DNA from: JAWKOK01 sp963765875
GTDB taxonomy: Bacteria; Chloroflexota; Anaerolineae; Caldilineales; Caldilineaceae
Direction: 5' to 3'
DNA length: 64,000 nt
NCBI GenBank assembly: GCA_963765875.1
Contig: CAVXYK010000020.1
Span: 120,935 to 184,934, forward strand
Shown here in pieces: positions 19,467 through 28,030 of this stretch. The translations under genes were made by a program, and so were the position numbers. How positions within the stretch are numbered: position 1 is the stretch's first letter; every line of letters starts with the position of its first letter. The notes under the pieces are model-generated. The model did no database searches and was not told the origin of the DNA. It saw nothing but the letters and a program-made list of their open reading frames with translations.

Positions 19467-19479
19467 TCCTCGGTCTTTT

Positions 19480-19692
19480 TCCTTTCCGCCCTACATCCGC
19501 TACAATTTGGCGGGTGAAAATCACTACAGCGGATTAAGAGTGCAACGGATTTTGTGTCGCCTGAGCCAAAATATTGGGGTAGAATCCAGCACTGTGCTTG
19601 CCAGACAACAATCCGTTCCCTGTCTAAATCCGTTGTAGTATCCAAAATAATCCGCGCCTATCCGCGCAAATCCGCGGTGAATTCCTTCTGTC
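19480..19692. repeat. Intergenic palindromic element upstream of meaB
   Basis: The gap holds a GGATTAAGAGTGCAACGGATTT segment and ends with TCCGCGCCTATCCGCGCAAA TCCGCGG just before the meaB start. The last block matches, with drift, the elements at 20820-21040, 22110-22235, 32470-32600 and 35385-35450. I saw no gene or clear promoter. Confidence 0.45.
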
Positions 19693-20817
19693 ATGACAGA
19701 CCAACCTACCAAACCCGAATGGACTCCTGACGACGCCGGCGACGAGTTCGCCACGCGCGTCCTCCAAGGCGTCATCGGTGGCCACGATGGGCTGCAACCG
19801 CAAACCCGCGACAGCGCTGGCTCCAGCCAACGTCGTCGCCAACTCACCATCGATGAACATGTGGCCGGTGTATTGGCAGGTGACCGCACGGTGCTGGCGC
19901 GCACCATCACGCTGGTGGAGAGCAACGCGCCGGCCCACTTCAACAGGGCGCAGGAGGTGTTGCGTCGACTGCTGCCCCACACCGGCAATGCGGTGCGCGT
20001 GGGCATTACCGGCGTGCCCGGCGCGGGCAAGAGCACGCTGATTGAGGCGCTGGGCGTGGACCTGGTTGAGCAGGGCTACAGCATCGCGGTGCTGGCCGTG
20101 GACCCGACAAGCAGCGTCACCCGCGGCAGCATCCTGGGCGACAAGACGCGTATGGAGCAGCTTTCTCGGCGGCCCGAGGCCTTCATTCGGCCATCGCCCA
20201 CCGGCGGCATGTTGGGCGGCGTGGCCCGCAAGACGCGCGAGACCATGCTCGTCTGCGAGGCCGCCGGCTTTGACGTGGTGCTCATCGAGACGGTAGGCAC
20301 CGGCCAGAGCGAGATCACAGTGCGCTCCATGGTTGACTTCTTCCTGCTGGTGCTCATCCCCGGCGGCGGCGACGAGCTGCAGGGTATCAAAAAGGGCGTG
20401 GTCGAGCTGGCCGACGCCATTGCCATCAACAAAGCCGACGGCGACAAGCTGATCCAGGCTCAAGCCGCGCGGGTCGAGTACAATCGAGCGCTTCATTACC
20501 TAACGCCTGCCACCGAAGGCTGGCACACGCGCGCCTACACATGCTCCGCGCTGAGCGGCGAGGGTGTGACCAATCTCTGGACCGTGATCGAGCGCTTCCG
20601 GGAGATGACCGGGGCGTCCGGCGTCTTCCAGGCACGGCGGCAATACCAGAAGACCGAGTGGCTGCACACGCTGGTCGACGAGCAGCTGCGCACCTATTTC
20701 TACAGCCACCCTGCTGTGGCCGAGCGGCTGCCGTCCATCGAGCAGGCGGTCAAGGACGGCGACATGACCGCCACTGCGGCGGCGCGGGCTTTGTTGGCTG
20801 CGGTGCAGGACCAGTGA
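19693..20817 (+). CDS. meaB: Methylmalonyl-CoA mutase-associated GTPase MeaB
   Basis: This 374-residue G3E-type P-loop GTPase is the chaperone that loads and protects adenosylcobalamin in methylmalonyl-CoA mutase. Motifs seen are the P-loop GVPGAGKST (about residue 105), VDPTSS and ILGDKTRME (switch I), VVLIETVGTGQSE (Walker B), GGGDELQGIKKGVVELAD, and NKADGD for guanine recognition. An N-terminal extension of some 40 residues precedes the usual start, and the C-terminal helical dimerisation arm is complete. The mutase is not in the window. It lies just upstream of cobT and the B12 locus, in line with a B12-dependent propionate or branched-chain pathway. Confidence 0.9.
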   Translation: MTDQPTKPEWTPDDAGDEFATRVLQGVIGGHDGLQPQTRDSAGSSQRRRQLTIDEHVAGVLAGDRTVLARTITLVESNAPAHFNRAQEVLRRLLPHTGNAVRVGITGVPGAGKSTLIEALGVDLVEQGYSIAVLAVDPTSSVTRGSILGDKTRMEQLSRRPEAFIRPSPTGGMLGGVARKTRETMLVCEAAGFDVVLIETVGTGQSEITVRSMVDFFLLVLIPGGGDELQGIKKGVVELADAIAINKADGDKLIQAQAARVEYNRALHYLTPATEGWHTRAYTCSALSGEGVTNLWTVIERFREMTGASGVFQARRQYQKTEWLHTLVDEQLRTYFYSHPAVAERLPSIEQAVKDGDMTATAAARALLAAVQDQ

Positions 20818-20819
20818 TT

Positions 20820-21040
20820 GCGGATACGGCGCAAAAATTCGCCGCGGATGTTCGCAGATAAACGCAGATAAGGACGGTTTTTGAAAGCGTAGGGACAGGT
20901 CTCAGACCTGTCCCTACGCGCGATCCCACACCTTTTTGTGTCTCAGGAGGGATTTTTTTTGAGAATTCACCTGCGAATATCTGCGTCCCATCCGCGCCTA
21001 TCGGCGTTCATCCGCGGTAAAAAATACCAGCAGGAAACAG
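20820..21040. repeat. Intergenic element with a perfect palindrome, upstream of cobT
   Basis: GCGGATGTTCGCAGATAAACG opens the gap and GAATATCTGCG...TTCATCCGCGG closes it, so the two ends can pair. Between them lies GTAGGGACAGGTC and its complement (20887-20919), a strong hairpin of a type often dispersed in environmental bacterial genomes. CAGGAGGG at 20944 and the purine-rich segment before 21047 are the only ribosome-binding-like stretches. No gene was seen. Confidence 0.6.
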
Positions 21041-21046
21041 GAAAAC

Positions 21047-22105
21047 ATGACTCAAATCAAAAAGCTGATCGAACGAATTCAACCGCTGAATCAGGATGCC
21101 ATGGACGCGGCGGCTGCCCGCCAAAACATCCTTACCAAACCGGCCGGCAGTTTGGGCAAGCTGGAGGAAATCTCCATCCGACTAGCCGGCATCTTCGGTT
21201 GCACTGACTACACGCTCACGGACAAGGTCTTCACGGTCATGGCCGGCGATCACGGTGTGGTGGAGGAGGGCGTCAGCGCCTTTCCCCAGGCCGTGACCGT
21301 GCAGATGGTGGCCAATATCCTGCATGGCGGCGCGGCCATCAATGTGCTGGCACGGCATGTGGGGGCGCGCGTTGTGGTGGTCGACATGGGCGTGGCCGGC
21401 GATTGTGGCGACCACCCCGATCTGATTGTCCATCACCTTGCACCGGGCACGCAGAACTTCACCCAGGGTGCGGCCATGACGCGGGAGCTGGCCGTTGAGG
21501 CCATCCTTGCCGGTGCATCGGTGGTCGAAACTCAAATGGAATTGGGTCTGGACGTGCTGGGCACCGGGGACATGGGCATCGGCAACACAACGCCGTCGGC
21601 TGCCATTGCCGCCGCCCTCACCGGCCAAGACCCGGCCGAGGTCGTGGGGCTCGGGACTGGCGTAGATGACGACGGCCTGGCGCGAAAAATCGATGCCGTG
21701 CGCCGCGGGCTTGTGGTCAACCAGCCCGACGCCGATGACGCGTTGGATGTGTTGGCCAAGGTCGGCGGCTACGAGATCGCGGGGCTGGCCGGGGCTATCG
21801 CTGCTGCTGCAGCCAACGGTCGCCCGATTGTGATCGATGGCTTTATCTCCACCGCCGCCGCCATGATCGCAGTCAGGCTGGCTCCACAGGTGCGTGACTA
21901 TCTGTTTGCCGCACATCATTCCGTGGAACGCGGCCACAAGATCATGTTAGACTGGCTGGCGCTTGATCCGCTGCTCGACCTGGACCTGCGCTTGGGCGAA
22001 GGCACCGGCGGCGCGCTGGCCATGTCGCTCCTGGAGGCGTCGGGCAAGATCCTCAACGAGATGGCGACCTTTGCCGATGCGGGGGTTTCCGGGCAAGAGG
22101 AGTAG
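21047..22105 (+). CDS. cobT: Nicotinate-nucleotide--dimethylbenzimidazole phosphoribosyltransferase
   Basis: This 352-residue CobT transfers phosphoribose from nicotinate mononucleotide to the lower-ligand base (5,6-dimethylbenzimidazole or related) to make the alpha-ribazole phosphate used by CobS. Diagnostic stretches are LTKPAGSLGKLE, MAGDHGVVEEGVSAFP (base pocket), GDMGIGNTTPS (phosphate loop) and the C-terminal LRLGEGTGGALAM with the catalytic Glu. The length is normal. With cobU, cobS and the CbiR-like gene downstream, it completes a nucleotide-loop assembly and remodelling set. Start at the first ATG, preceded by CAGGAAA. Confidence 0.95.
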   Translation: MTQIKKLIERIQPLNQDAMDAAAARQNILTKPAGSLGKLEEISIRLAGIFGCTDYTLTDKVFTVMAGDHGVVEEGVSAFPQAVTVQMVANILHGGAAINVLARHVGARVVVVDMGVAGDCGDHPDLIVHHLAPGTQNFTQGAAMTRELAVEAILAGASVVETQMELGLDVLGTGDMGIGNTTPSAAIAAALTGQDPAEVVGLGTGVDDDGLARKIDAVRRGLVVNQPDADDALDVLAKVGGYEIAGLAGAIAAAAANGRPIVIDGFISTAAAMIAVRLAPQVRDYLFAAHHSVERGHKIMLDWLALDPLLDLDLRLGEGTGGALAMSLLEASGKILNEMATFADAGVSGQEE

Positions 22106-22109
22106 GAAG

Positions 22110-22235
22110 GATTTGCCACAGATAGCCACAGATAGGTAGCTGATTTTCACAGATGCCTACCAGGTGTCCAGAGTAAGCCCGGTACCATCTGTGTTTTATC
22201 CTTATTCCATCTGTGCAAATCTGTGGCAAAAAAGC
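22110..22235. repeat. Palindromic CCACAGAT/ATCTGTGG element downstream of cobT
   Basis: The element opens with TTTGCCACAGATAGCCACAGAT and ends with ATCTGTGCAAATCTGTGGCAAA, so its ends are inverted copies. It sits between cobT and the promoter of the riboswitch transcript. The same design recurs at 32470-32600 and 35385-35450. Confidence 0.65.
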
Positions 22236-22300
22236 TTTTTGCAGTAGCTTCATCTCCGGCTGATCTTTGCTTCCTGGCATCTCAAGCATCCGCATTGTCT

Positions 22301-22330
22301 TTGACATAGCGACATCACACGCTGTATACT
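22301..22330 (+). promoter_or_regulatory. Sigma-70-type promoter for the riboswitch transcript
   Basis: TTGACA (22301-22306) and TATACT (22325-22330) are 18 bases apart, about 20 bases upstream of the start of the cobalamin riboswitch. This is the best promoter match seen in the window, and its position fits transcription starting just before the aptamer. Confidence 0.75.
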
Positions 22331-22349
22331 CAGAACGTAAAACTGAATA

Positions 22350-22500
22350 CATTTGCAAAGGTACCCGATGCCCCGGATGGCTAGGGTAGTAATGGCGAAG
22401 CTGGTGAAAGTCCAGCGCTGTCCCGCAACTGTAACTCGACTTGGTTTGCTCAACGTAGCGAATCCTGTCGGGAAGTCAGGCCGCCCGCCTCTGCAAGTGC
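22350..22500 (+). ncRNA. Cobalamin riboswitch aptamer
   Basis: The conserved core is present: CTGGTGAAAGTCCAGCGCTG, then TCCCGCAACTGTAA (22394-22431), and the 3' signature AGTCAGGCCGCCCGCC (22475-22490). The ends TTGCA (22354) and TGCAA (22493) can close P1. Family knowledge: the aptamer binds adenosyl-, methyl- or hydroxocobalamin and usually lowers expression when the cofactor is abundant. It precedes a terminator-like hairpin pair and the genes from 22582, which tells that this transcript responds to B12. Confidence 0.9.
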
Positions 22501-22515
22501 CGACACTCTCGTGGT

Positions 22516-22581
22516 AGGGGTGTGGCGCCTGGCCTGATAAGCCGTGCCACACCTTCTTGTAGACACAGGAAGGTGTTTTTT
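22516..22581 (+). terminator. Expression platform: alternative hairpins, second one a terminator
   Basis: GGTGTGGC (22519-22526) can pair with GCCACACC (22546-22553). ACACCTTC (22549-22556) can instead pair with GAAGGTGT (22569-22576), which is followed by a T6 tract (22576-22581). The two stems share 22549-22553, so they exclude each other: one is an antiterminator, the other a rho-independent terminator. The AUG of the next gene follows the T-run directly, and its AGGAAGG ribosome binding site lies in the terminator stem. B12 could therefore act on transcription, translation or both. Confidence 0.75.
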
Positions 22582-22974
22582 ATGCAGAAGCGTACGACCG
22601 ATCCGAAGACTCTGGCATCTGCCGGAGAGAACAACAAACCACTGTTTGAAAGCGCAGTGATGGCCGCCACGACAGCATTGGTATGCGATCTGTCGGTTCA
22701 AGTCATCTGTTTGTCACGCGATCAGCTGATCCGATGGCAAGAGGTCTTTGATCTCGCTGAAGCCGGCAATTTCCTCCTCAATGAACAGCGCCCACAAATA
22801 CATGATCTCAATCGAGCCACGTTGTCAGAGTGGAAGGCGGCGCTTGGTCAGCAGCGCGCCGATCTCACTGTGCTGGCGGGTTTCCATGCAGCGAAACGCC
22901 GGCGCGAGATCAGTGCGGCCTATGCAAATGCACTGGTTAAGGCGGTGCCTTCAGGCATGGTCGTCATGGCATAG
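22582..22974 (+). CDS. Unknown protein, first gene behind the cobalamin riboswitch
   Basis: This 130-residue protein starts at the ATG directly after the terminator T-run, with AGGAAGG as ribosome binding site; the frame's earlier start lies inside the riboswitch platform and was discarded. No signal peptide or membrane helix is seen. It appears alpha-helical, with a hydrophobic segment (ALVCDLSVQVICLS) and an arginine-rich end (AAKRRREISAAYANALVKAV). I recognise no family. Position says that its expression responds to B12 and that it shares the transcript with the secreted binding proteins; it could be an adaptor or a cytoplasmic corrinoid-handling protein, but that is only inference. Confidence 0.6.
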   Translation: MQKRTTDPKTLASAGENNKPLFESAVMAATTALVCDLSVQVICLSRDQLIRWQEVFDLAEAGNFLLNEQRPQIHDLNRATLSEWKAALGQQRADLTVLAGFHAAKRRREISAAYANALVKAVPSGMVVMA

Positions 22975-23042
22975 ACCCCAAGTAGGCTCCCAAAGAGACC
23001 CTTCAATTAGAACGGCGCAAACAGTCAAAGGAATATGGAATA

Positions 23043-24434
23043 ATGCAATTGCCACAAGCCAAACGAAGACCCGGATCAAGCCGAGTTGCTCGAACAATGT
23101 TCGGAATCATTTTGGCCGCCTCGATGGTCTCACTGGTCTTATTCGCAGCGACATCGATTGCCCCCCAGAACGCCCACGCCCAGGAGAAAAAGACTGCTGA
23201 TGTCATCGTTCAATTTGATGACAGCGCAACAGTCATACGCTCTATTGAATTTAGTGATGCCATCTTCGGTGTGACTGCGCTTGAGCTGAGCGGCCTCGAT
23301 GTCGTCATTCAGGTGGGTGAATTCGGCGCCAGTGTCTGTAGCATTGAGGGTGTCGGTTGCCCGGCCGACGATTGCTTCTGCCAGTGCAACGGTGGCGCAG
23401 TCTGTGAGTATTGGGGCTACAACTACTGGGACGGCAACGCCTGGCAGGGCTACCAGGTCGGCGCAGACTCATCCGTTATCAGTCAGACGGGTGCAGTCGA
23501 AGGCTGGCGTTGGGGCGAATTCGGCGATGCCGTATCACCGGCGACCAATGCCCAGGCTGCACAGCAAGCACTTACCTACCTGCGCAGCACGCAGGTCATC
23601 ACCGGAGGCTTCGGCAGGCCAAATGCATCGATGGAATCAGCCATGGCCATTGGCGCCAACATGGAAGATGCAACTGATTGGTATGTGACGGCCGGTTCTC
23701 CGACTTTGGCCGGCTACCTCATGGCCAATGGCACGCCGTATGCCGGTGAAAATGCTGCGGCATCGGGCAAGGTAGCCGTGAGTTCGGCCTCAACAGATGC
23801 CTGTCAGCCGAGCGGCTTCCCCGCTCCTGCCACCTACTATGACGCGTCGATCGGCGCCTACAGCAAGCACAATGGCTTCAATGCCTGGGCCATTCTCGGC
23901 GCACTGTCTGCCGGTGAAATGGTGCCGGAGCCGGCGGCTCAATCGCTCCGAGACACTCAGAAACCCAATGGCGGCTGGGAGTGGATGGAGACCTTCGGCA
24001 CCGACACCAATACCACTTCGCTGGCGATCCAGGCGCTTGTCGGAACTGGCCAATCAATCACGTCGACCGAGGTGATCAGTGGACTCGCGTTTCTCAAGAG
24101 TGCGCAAAACGCCGACGGCGGCATCACCTACGCCCCAAATTCGGCCAATACCGACAGTGAGAGTAACTCAACAGCCTACGCTCTTCAGGCGATCTGGGCT
24201 GCCGGACAGAATCCCATGGATCCTGCCTGGACATCGGGCGATATGAAGACGCCCATCGATTATCTGTTGGCCCTGCAATTGTCGGACGGCAGTTTTGAGT
24301 ATAAGGCGGGTGTGGGGACGAATCTGCTGGCCACCCAGCAAGTAATTCCGGCACTGCTAGGTAGCGCTTATCCGAACGGCAGCGGTATCGAGGTCTGTGA
24401 TTCACTTCATATGCCGATCGTCATTGCGCAGTAG
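23043..24434 (+). CDS. Secreted transcobalamin-like protein 1: DUF4430-like domain plus alpha/alpha-toroid
   Basis: This 463-residue protein has a signal peptide (hydrophobic 19-40, cleavage near AHAQ). A small beta domain (about 50-160) carries CSIEGVGCPADDCFCQC and an aromatic stretch (YWGYNYWDGNAWQGY) ending VEGWRWGEFG, a pattern like DUF4430. A terpenoid-cyclase/prenyltransferase-type helical toroid follows (about 165-450) with repeats such as KPNGGWEWM, NTTSLAIQAL and AQNADGGITY. Animal intrinsic factor and transcobalamin use the same two folds in reverse order to bind cobalamin. The riboswitch upstream and ECF/cobamide genes downstream suggest corrinoid capture. Ligand binding is inference. 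The reading frame is intact. Confidence 0.75.
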   Translation: MQLPQAKRRPGSSRVARTMFGIILAASMVSLVLFAATSIAPQNAHAQEKKTADVIVQFDDSATVIRSIEFSDAIFGVTALELSGLDVVIQVGEFGASVCSIEGVGCPADDCFCQCNGGAVCEYWGYNYWDGNAWQGYQVGADSSVISQTGAVEGWRWGEFGDAVSPATNAQAAQQALTYLRSTQVITGGFGRPNASMESAMAIGANMEDATDWYVTAGSPTLAGYLMANGTPYAGENAAASGKVAVSSASTDACQPSGFPAPATYYDASIGAYSKHNGFNAWAILGALSAGEMVPEPAAQSLRDTQKPNGGWEWMETFGTDTNTTSLAIQALVGTGQSITSTEVISGLAFLKSAQNADGGITYAPNSANTDSESNSTAYALQAIWAAGQNPMDPAWTSGDMKTPIDYLLALQLSDGSFEYKAGVGTNLLATQQVIPALLGSAYPNGSGIEVCDSLHMPIVIAQ

Positions 24435-24452
24435 ATAGGGACAGAACATGTT

Positions 24453-24668
24453 GGGGACGGCCTAGATCAATTTGGCCATGCACAATAGTTACGGGCCGTC
24501 CCTGGCATGTGGAGTCTCACTTTCAACGGGTGCATGTCATGGTCGGGGCGGGTTTGCCTCACCCTGCCGGGCGCCTCAAGCGCCCGGCGGTCCTTCTCCG
24601 AATTTTTGGAGAGGGACGCGGAGCCACTGGCGAATCTATGAGGCCCAGGAGGCAAAGCAGGGTGAGGC
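24453..24668. repeat. Nested inverted repeats between the two toroid genes
   Basis: GGGGACGGCC and GGCCGTCCC (24453-24502) form one hairpin that may end the first toroid gene. A second structure has 12-base outer arms GCCTCACCCTGC/GCAGGGTGAGGC (24556-24567, 24657-24668) enclosing CGGGCGC-ctcaa-GCGCCCG and CCTTCTCC/GGAGAGGG stems. This looks like a dispersed palindromic element. In the rest of the 393-base gap a TATAAT (near 24751) could be a minus-10 box, but its minus-35 is poor. Confidence 0.55.
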
Positions 24669-24827
24669 GTCCGAGCCATGTGCCTGAATCTGAAATGTAC
24701 CCACTTTCAGCACCCACATGTCGACCGCCCACAGATACTTGCGCTATAATAGGCAGTCGAGTGAAATCGGACAGCGTGAACATGTGCCGTTGACATTTTG
24801 CTGACAAGCACTGGGAGATGATTGACA

Positions 24828-26595
24828 ATGACCGGAAAAGACAAACTGTATCAGACTTTGCTCTGTCAGCCTTGGCTTGGCTGTAGCCCTTTTCGTGATC
24901 GGTCTTCTTCTGCCAGGCGCCGCAATGGCGCAAGAAGAGAATCGTGTCGGCCTGGTCATCACCCACGACGACGGCACTGTTGTTCAGCGGTGCATCTCTT
25001 TCAGCGAATCGGAAATCACCGGTCTGCAAGTGCTGGAGCGTTCAGGTCTAGACTTGAACTACGATGCCGGAAACTGCCATGGGCGCATCTATCTGCCGTA
25101 TTGACGCCAAAGGCTGTAATTTTCCGCAAGAAGATTGCTTCTGCCAATGCCTGGAGCCGCCATGTCGATTCTGGTCCGATTGGACCCTTGGCGAAGATGG
25201 ACTGGATCTATTCGTCAAGCGGTGCAGCGAATCGCAGTGTCAGCGACGAAGATGTTGATGCGTGGGTCTGGAGTGAAGGGACGATCAACAGCAACGCTGA
25301 CCGTCGACCGCCGGCTGACCTGACCTTCGATCAGATCTGCGGTGGGCCCAAGAGTGCTGATGTCATCGTTCAGTTTGACGACAGCGATGCCGTCATTCGC
25401 TCTATTGAATTCAACGACGAGATCTCGGGACTGGATGCCCTCGTGCTGAGCGGCCTTGATGTCGTCACGACGACGACCGACTTCGGACCGGCTGTCTGTA
25501 GCATTGAAGGCGTCGGCTGTCCGGCCGACGATTGCTTCTGTCAGTCCAACTATTGGGGCTACAACTATTGGGACGACGATGCCTGGATGAGCTATCCGGT
25601 CGGCGCAAGTTCATCCGTTATTAGCCAGACCGCATCGGTTGAAGGCTGGCGTTGGGGCGAATTCGGTGATGTGATGTCGCCGGCCACCAATGCCCAGGCC
25701 GCACAGCATGCACTGACCTACATCCGTAGCACCCAGGTCATCACCGATGGCGGCTTCGGTACCCGCGGTTCATCGTTTGAGGCAGCCTTGGCCATCGGCG
25801 CCAACAGAGAGCATGCATCCGACTGGTCTGTCATGGATGAATCTTCGGCAAATTCATTGAACCTGGCCGGCTATATGCTGATCAATGGCCCGATCTATGC
25901 GGCGGAAGATGCGGCGGCATCGGGCAAGGTTTCCGTCAGTTCGGCCTCGACACGTATCTGCCAGCCCGCCGGTTTCGCTGCGCCCAGCACCTACTATGAC
26001 GGTGCCATCGGGGCCTACAGCGAGCACAACGGCTTCAACGCCTGGGCTATGCTGGGCGCGCTGGCTGCCGGTGATGATGTGCCGCCGAAAGCCGTGCAAA
26101 CATTGGCCGACGCACAGATGCCCGGTGGCGGGTGGGAGTGGATGACAGGCTTCGGCGCTGACACCAATACCACTTCGCTGGCCATACAGGCGCTTATCGG
26201 CACGGGCGAATCGATCACGTCGACTGAGGTAATCAGCGGGCTCGCTTTCCTCAAGAGCGCACAGAACGATGACGGCGGCTTCACCTACGATCCCGTATCG
26301 ACATTCGGCACCGACAGCGACGCCAATTCAACTGCCTACTCGATCCAGGCAATCTGGGCTGCGGGCCAAAACCCTGACAGATTCGGAGTGGACATTGGTC
26401 GGCGGCAAGACCCCCATCGACTTCCTGTTGAGTTTGCAGCGATCCGACGGCAGCTTCGAGTGGCAGCCTGATACAGGGACGAACATCTCTTCAACCAAGC
26501 AGGCGATTCCGGCACTGCTCGGCAGCCACTTTCCAATGAGCGGCAGCCTTGAATCGTGCGACACACTCTACCTGCCAAGAGCCGTTTTTCAATAG
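24828..26595 (+). CDS. Secreted transcobalamin-like protein 2: two DUF4430-like domains plus toroid (frameshifted)
   Basis: At least four single-base frame changes (near 24865, 25070, 25160 and 26385) split an otherwise complete protein of about 590 residues. Reassembled, it has a signal segment (AVALFVIGLLLPGAAMAQ) and a first DUF4430-like domain of type A (RVGLVITHDDG, then DAKGCNFPQEDCFCQC, then DAWVWSEG). A second domain of type B is close to that of the preceding protein (CSIEGVGCPADDCFCQ, VEGWRWGEFG), and an alpha/alpha toroid ends SCDTLYLPRAVFQ. Type A is shared with the membrane-anchored protein encoded next, so this product could bridge ligand capture and docking. Its start follows a gap with hairpins; the next gene begins ten bases after it. 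Confidence 0.7.
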
Positions 26596-26605
26596 GCAAT
26601 CTTTC

Positions 26606-28025
26606 ATGATCCGTATCGGTAGACTCATCAATTTGAAATGGATATTTGCGCTCTTTCTGCTCTGTGTCGCCATGCCTGGCTCCACTTTGGCCCAGGATGC
26701 TACCCCTAACCGGGTGGGCTTGGTCGTGGTACACGACGATGGCAGTGAGGTTAATCAGTGTATTTCCTTTAGCGAACCGGAGATCACCGGACTACAAGTG
26801 TTAGAGCGTTCCGGGCTGAAACTGGACTATGATGGCGGGAATTCCATGGGCGCCGCCATCTGCAGTATTGATTCCCAGGGCTGTACCTTTCCTCAAGAGT
26901 GATTGCTTCTGTCAATGTCTTGAGCCGCCATGCCAATATTGGTCTTACTGGTATCGATCTGATGGGGACTGGGTCTACTCATCGGCGGGTGCATCCAACC
27001 GCAAAGTCCGCAATGGCGATGTCGAAGCGTGGGTCTGGAGCGAAGGCACAATCAACACCAATGCGGACCGCCGTCCACCTGAGAATGTTGTCTTTGATAG
27101 CTATCTGCCTGCCGCCGACTGCGACACCGACAGTCACGTCAACGGCTACGGGGACTTCGATACCGACTGACACACCGACACCCACTGAGACACTAGTACC
27201 AACCGCCGAATCCGCCACGGCCACGCCGACCATGACGGCCACGCCGACGCAAACGCCGACATGGGCGCCCACGCCGACGGGCACAACAACGCCGACTGCT
27301 ACGCCGACCGGTATTGCGGCGCCGTTCATCAATCAGTTTGGCGCTGATCGAACCCGGATCGATTTTGGTGAGACGGCAACGCTTTTCTGGGACGTCAGCG
27401 GGGCTGACAGCGTGATCCTGTATACATCTGTTGGACAAGAGCAACTCCCGGCTCAGGGTAACAAGCCGGTCTCACCGGAACGCAATACGGCCTATTCCTT
27501 GGTTGCCCAGAATGCCGGCGGCAGCACCGGGGCCGAGGTAATTATCGACGTGAATCCAGTCTTCTGGACGCCGACGCCGGCCAATTCGGCGGGTGTGGCC
27601 GCGCCACTGCCCGTTGCCACCGATACATTGACACCCGTTCCAACGCCCGTTCCGACGCAAACACCGCTGCCGACCCCCAGCGAGACGCCGACTGACGTCC
27701 CGACTGAAATTCCGACAGCAATCCCAACAGAGATTCCAACAGAAAGTCCAACGGATACGCCCATCCCGACCGACACACCGCTGCCGACATCGACTTCCAC
27801 GCCACGCCTCTGCCGGCGGCGGTCAACACCGGCAGCGGCTCTCAGGCTGATACAAATGCGGCCGGCAGCGTCGGTCAGGTGGTCGTGATTGCCACGCCGG
27901 CGGCCAGTCAGGGCAATCAGCTTCAGCAATTGATGCTCTTTGGCGGATTCATATTTGTGATCGGCGTGCCATTGTTGTTTGCCGGCATCTGGTTTCTCGT
28001 CTATTCGCTCTGGAAGCAGAAATAG
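26606..28025 (+). CDS. Membrane-anchored DUF4430-like protein with stalk, candidate ECF docking partner (frameshifted)
   Basis: Three frame changes (near 26900, 27107 and 27800) interrupt a protein of about 470 residues. It has a signal peptide (WIFALFLLCVAMPGSTLAQ), a type-A DUF4430-like domain (CISFSEPEITGLQVLERSG, then TFPQE-DCFCQC, then AWVWSEGTIN), a Thr/Pro-rich linker, an Ig-like domain (FGETATLFWDVSGADSVILY) and a second long Thr/Pro linker. It ends in a single membrane helix (LMLFGGFIFVIGVPLLFAG) with a short basic tail WKQK. It has no toroid. The ECF S-component gene starts five bases later. I infer a stalked receptor on the membrane that meets the secreted binders and the importer. 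Confidence 0.7.
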
Positions 28026-28030
28026 AATCC

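Noticed and set aside
23043..26595. Prenyltransferase or squalene cyclase activity for the toroid proteins
   Set aside because: Both are exported, carry DUF4430-like domains and lack the DxDD or zinc-site motifs of those enzymes; the B12 context fits binding better.
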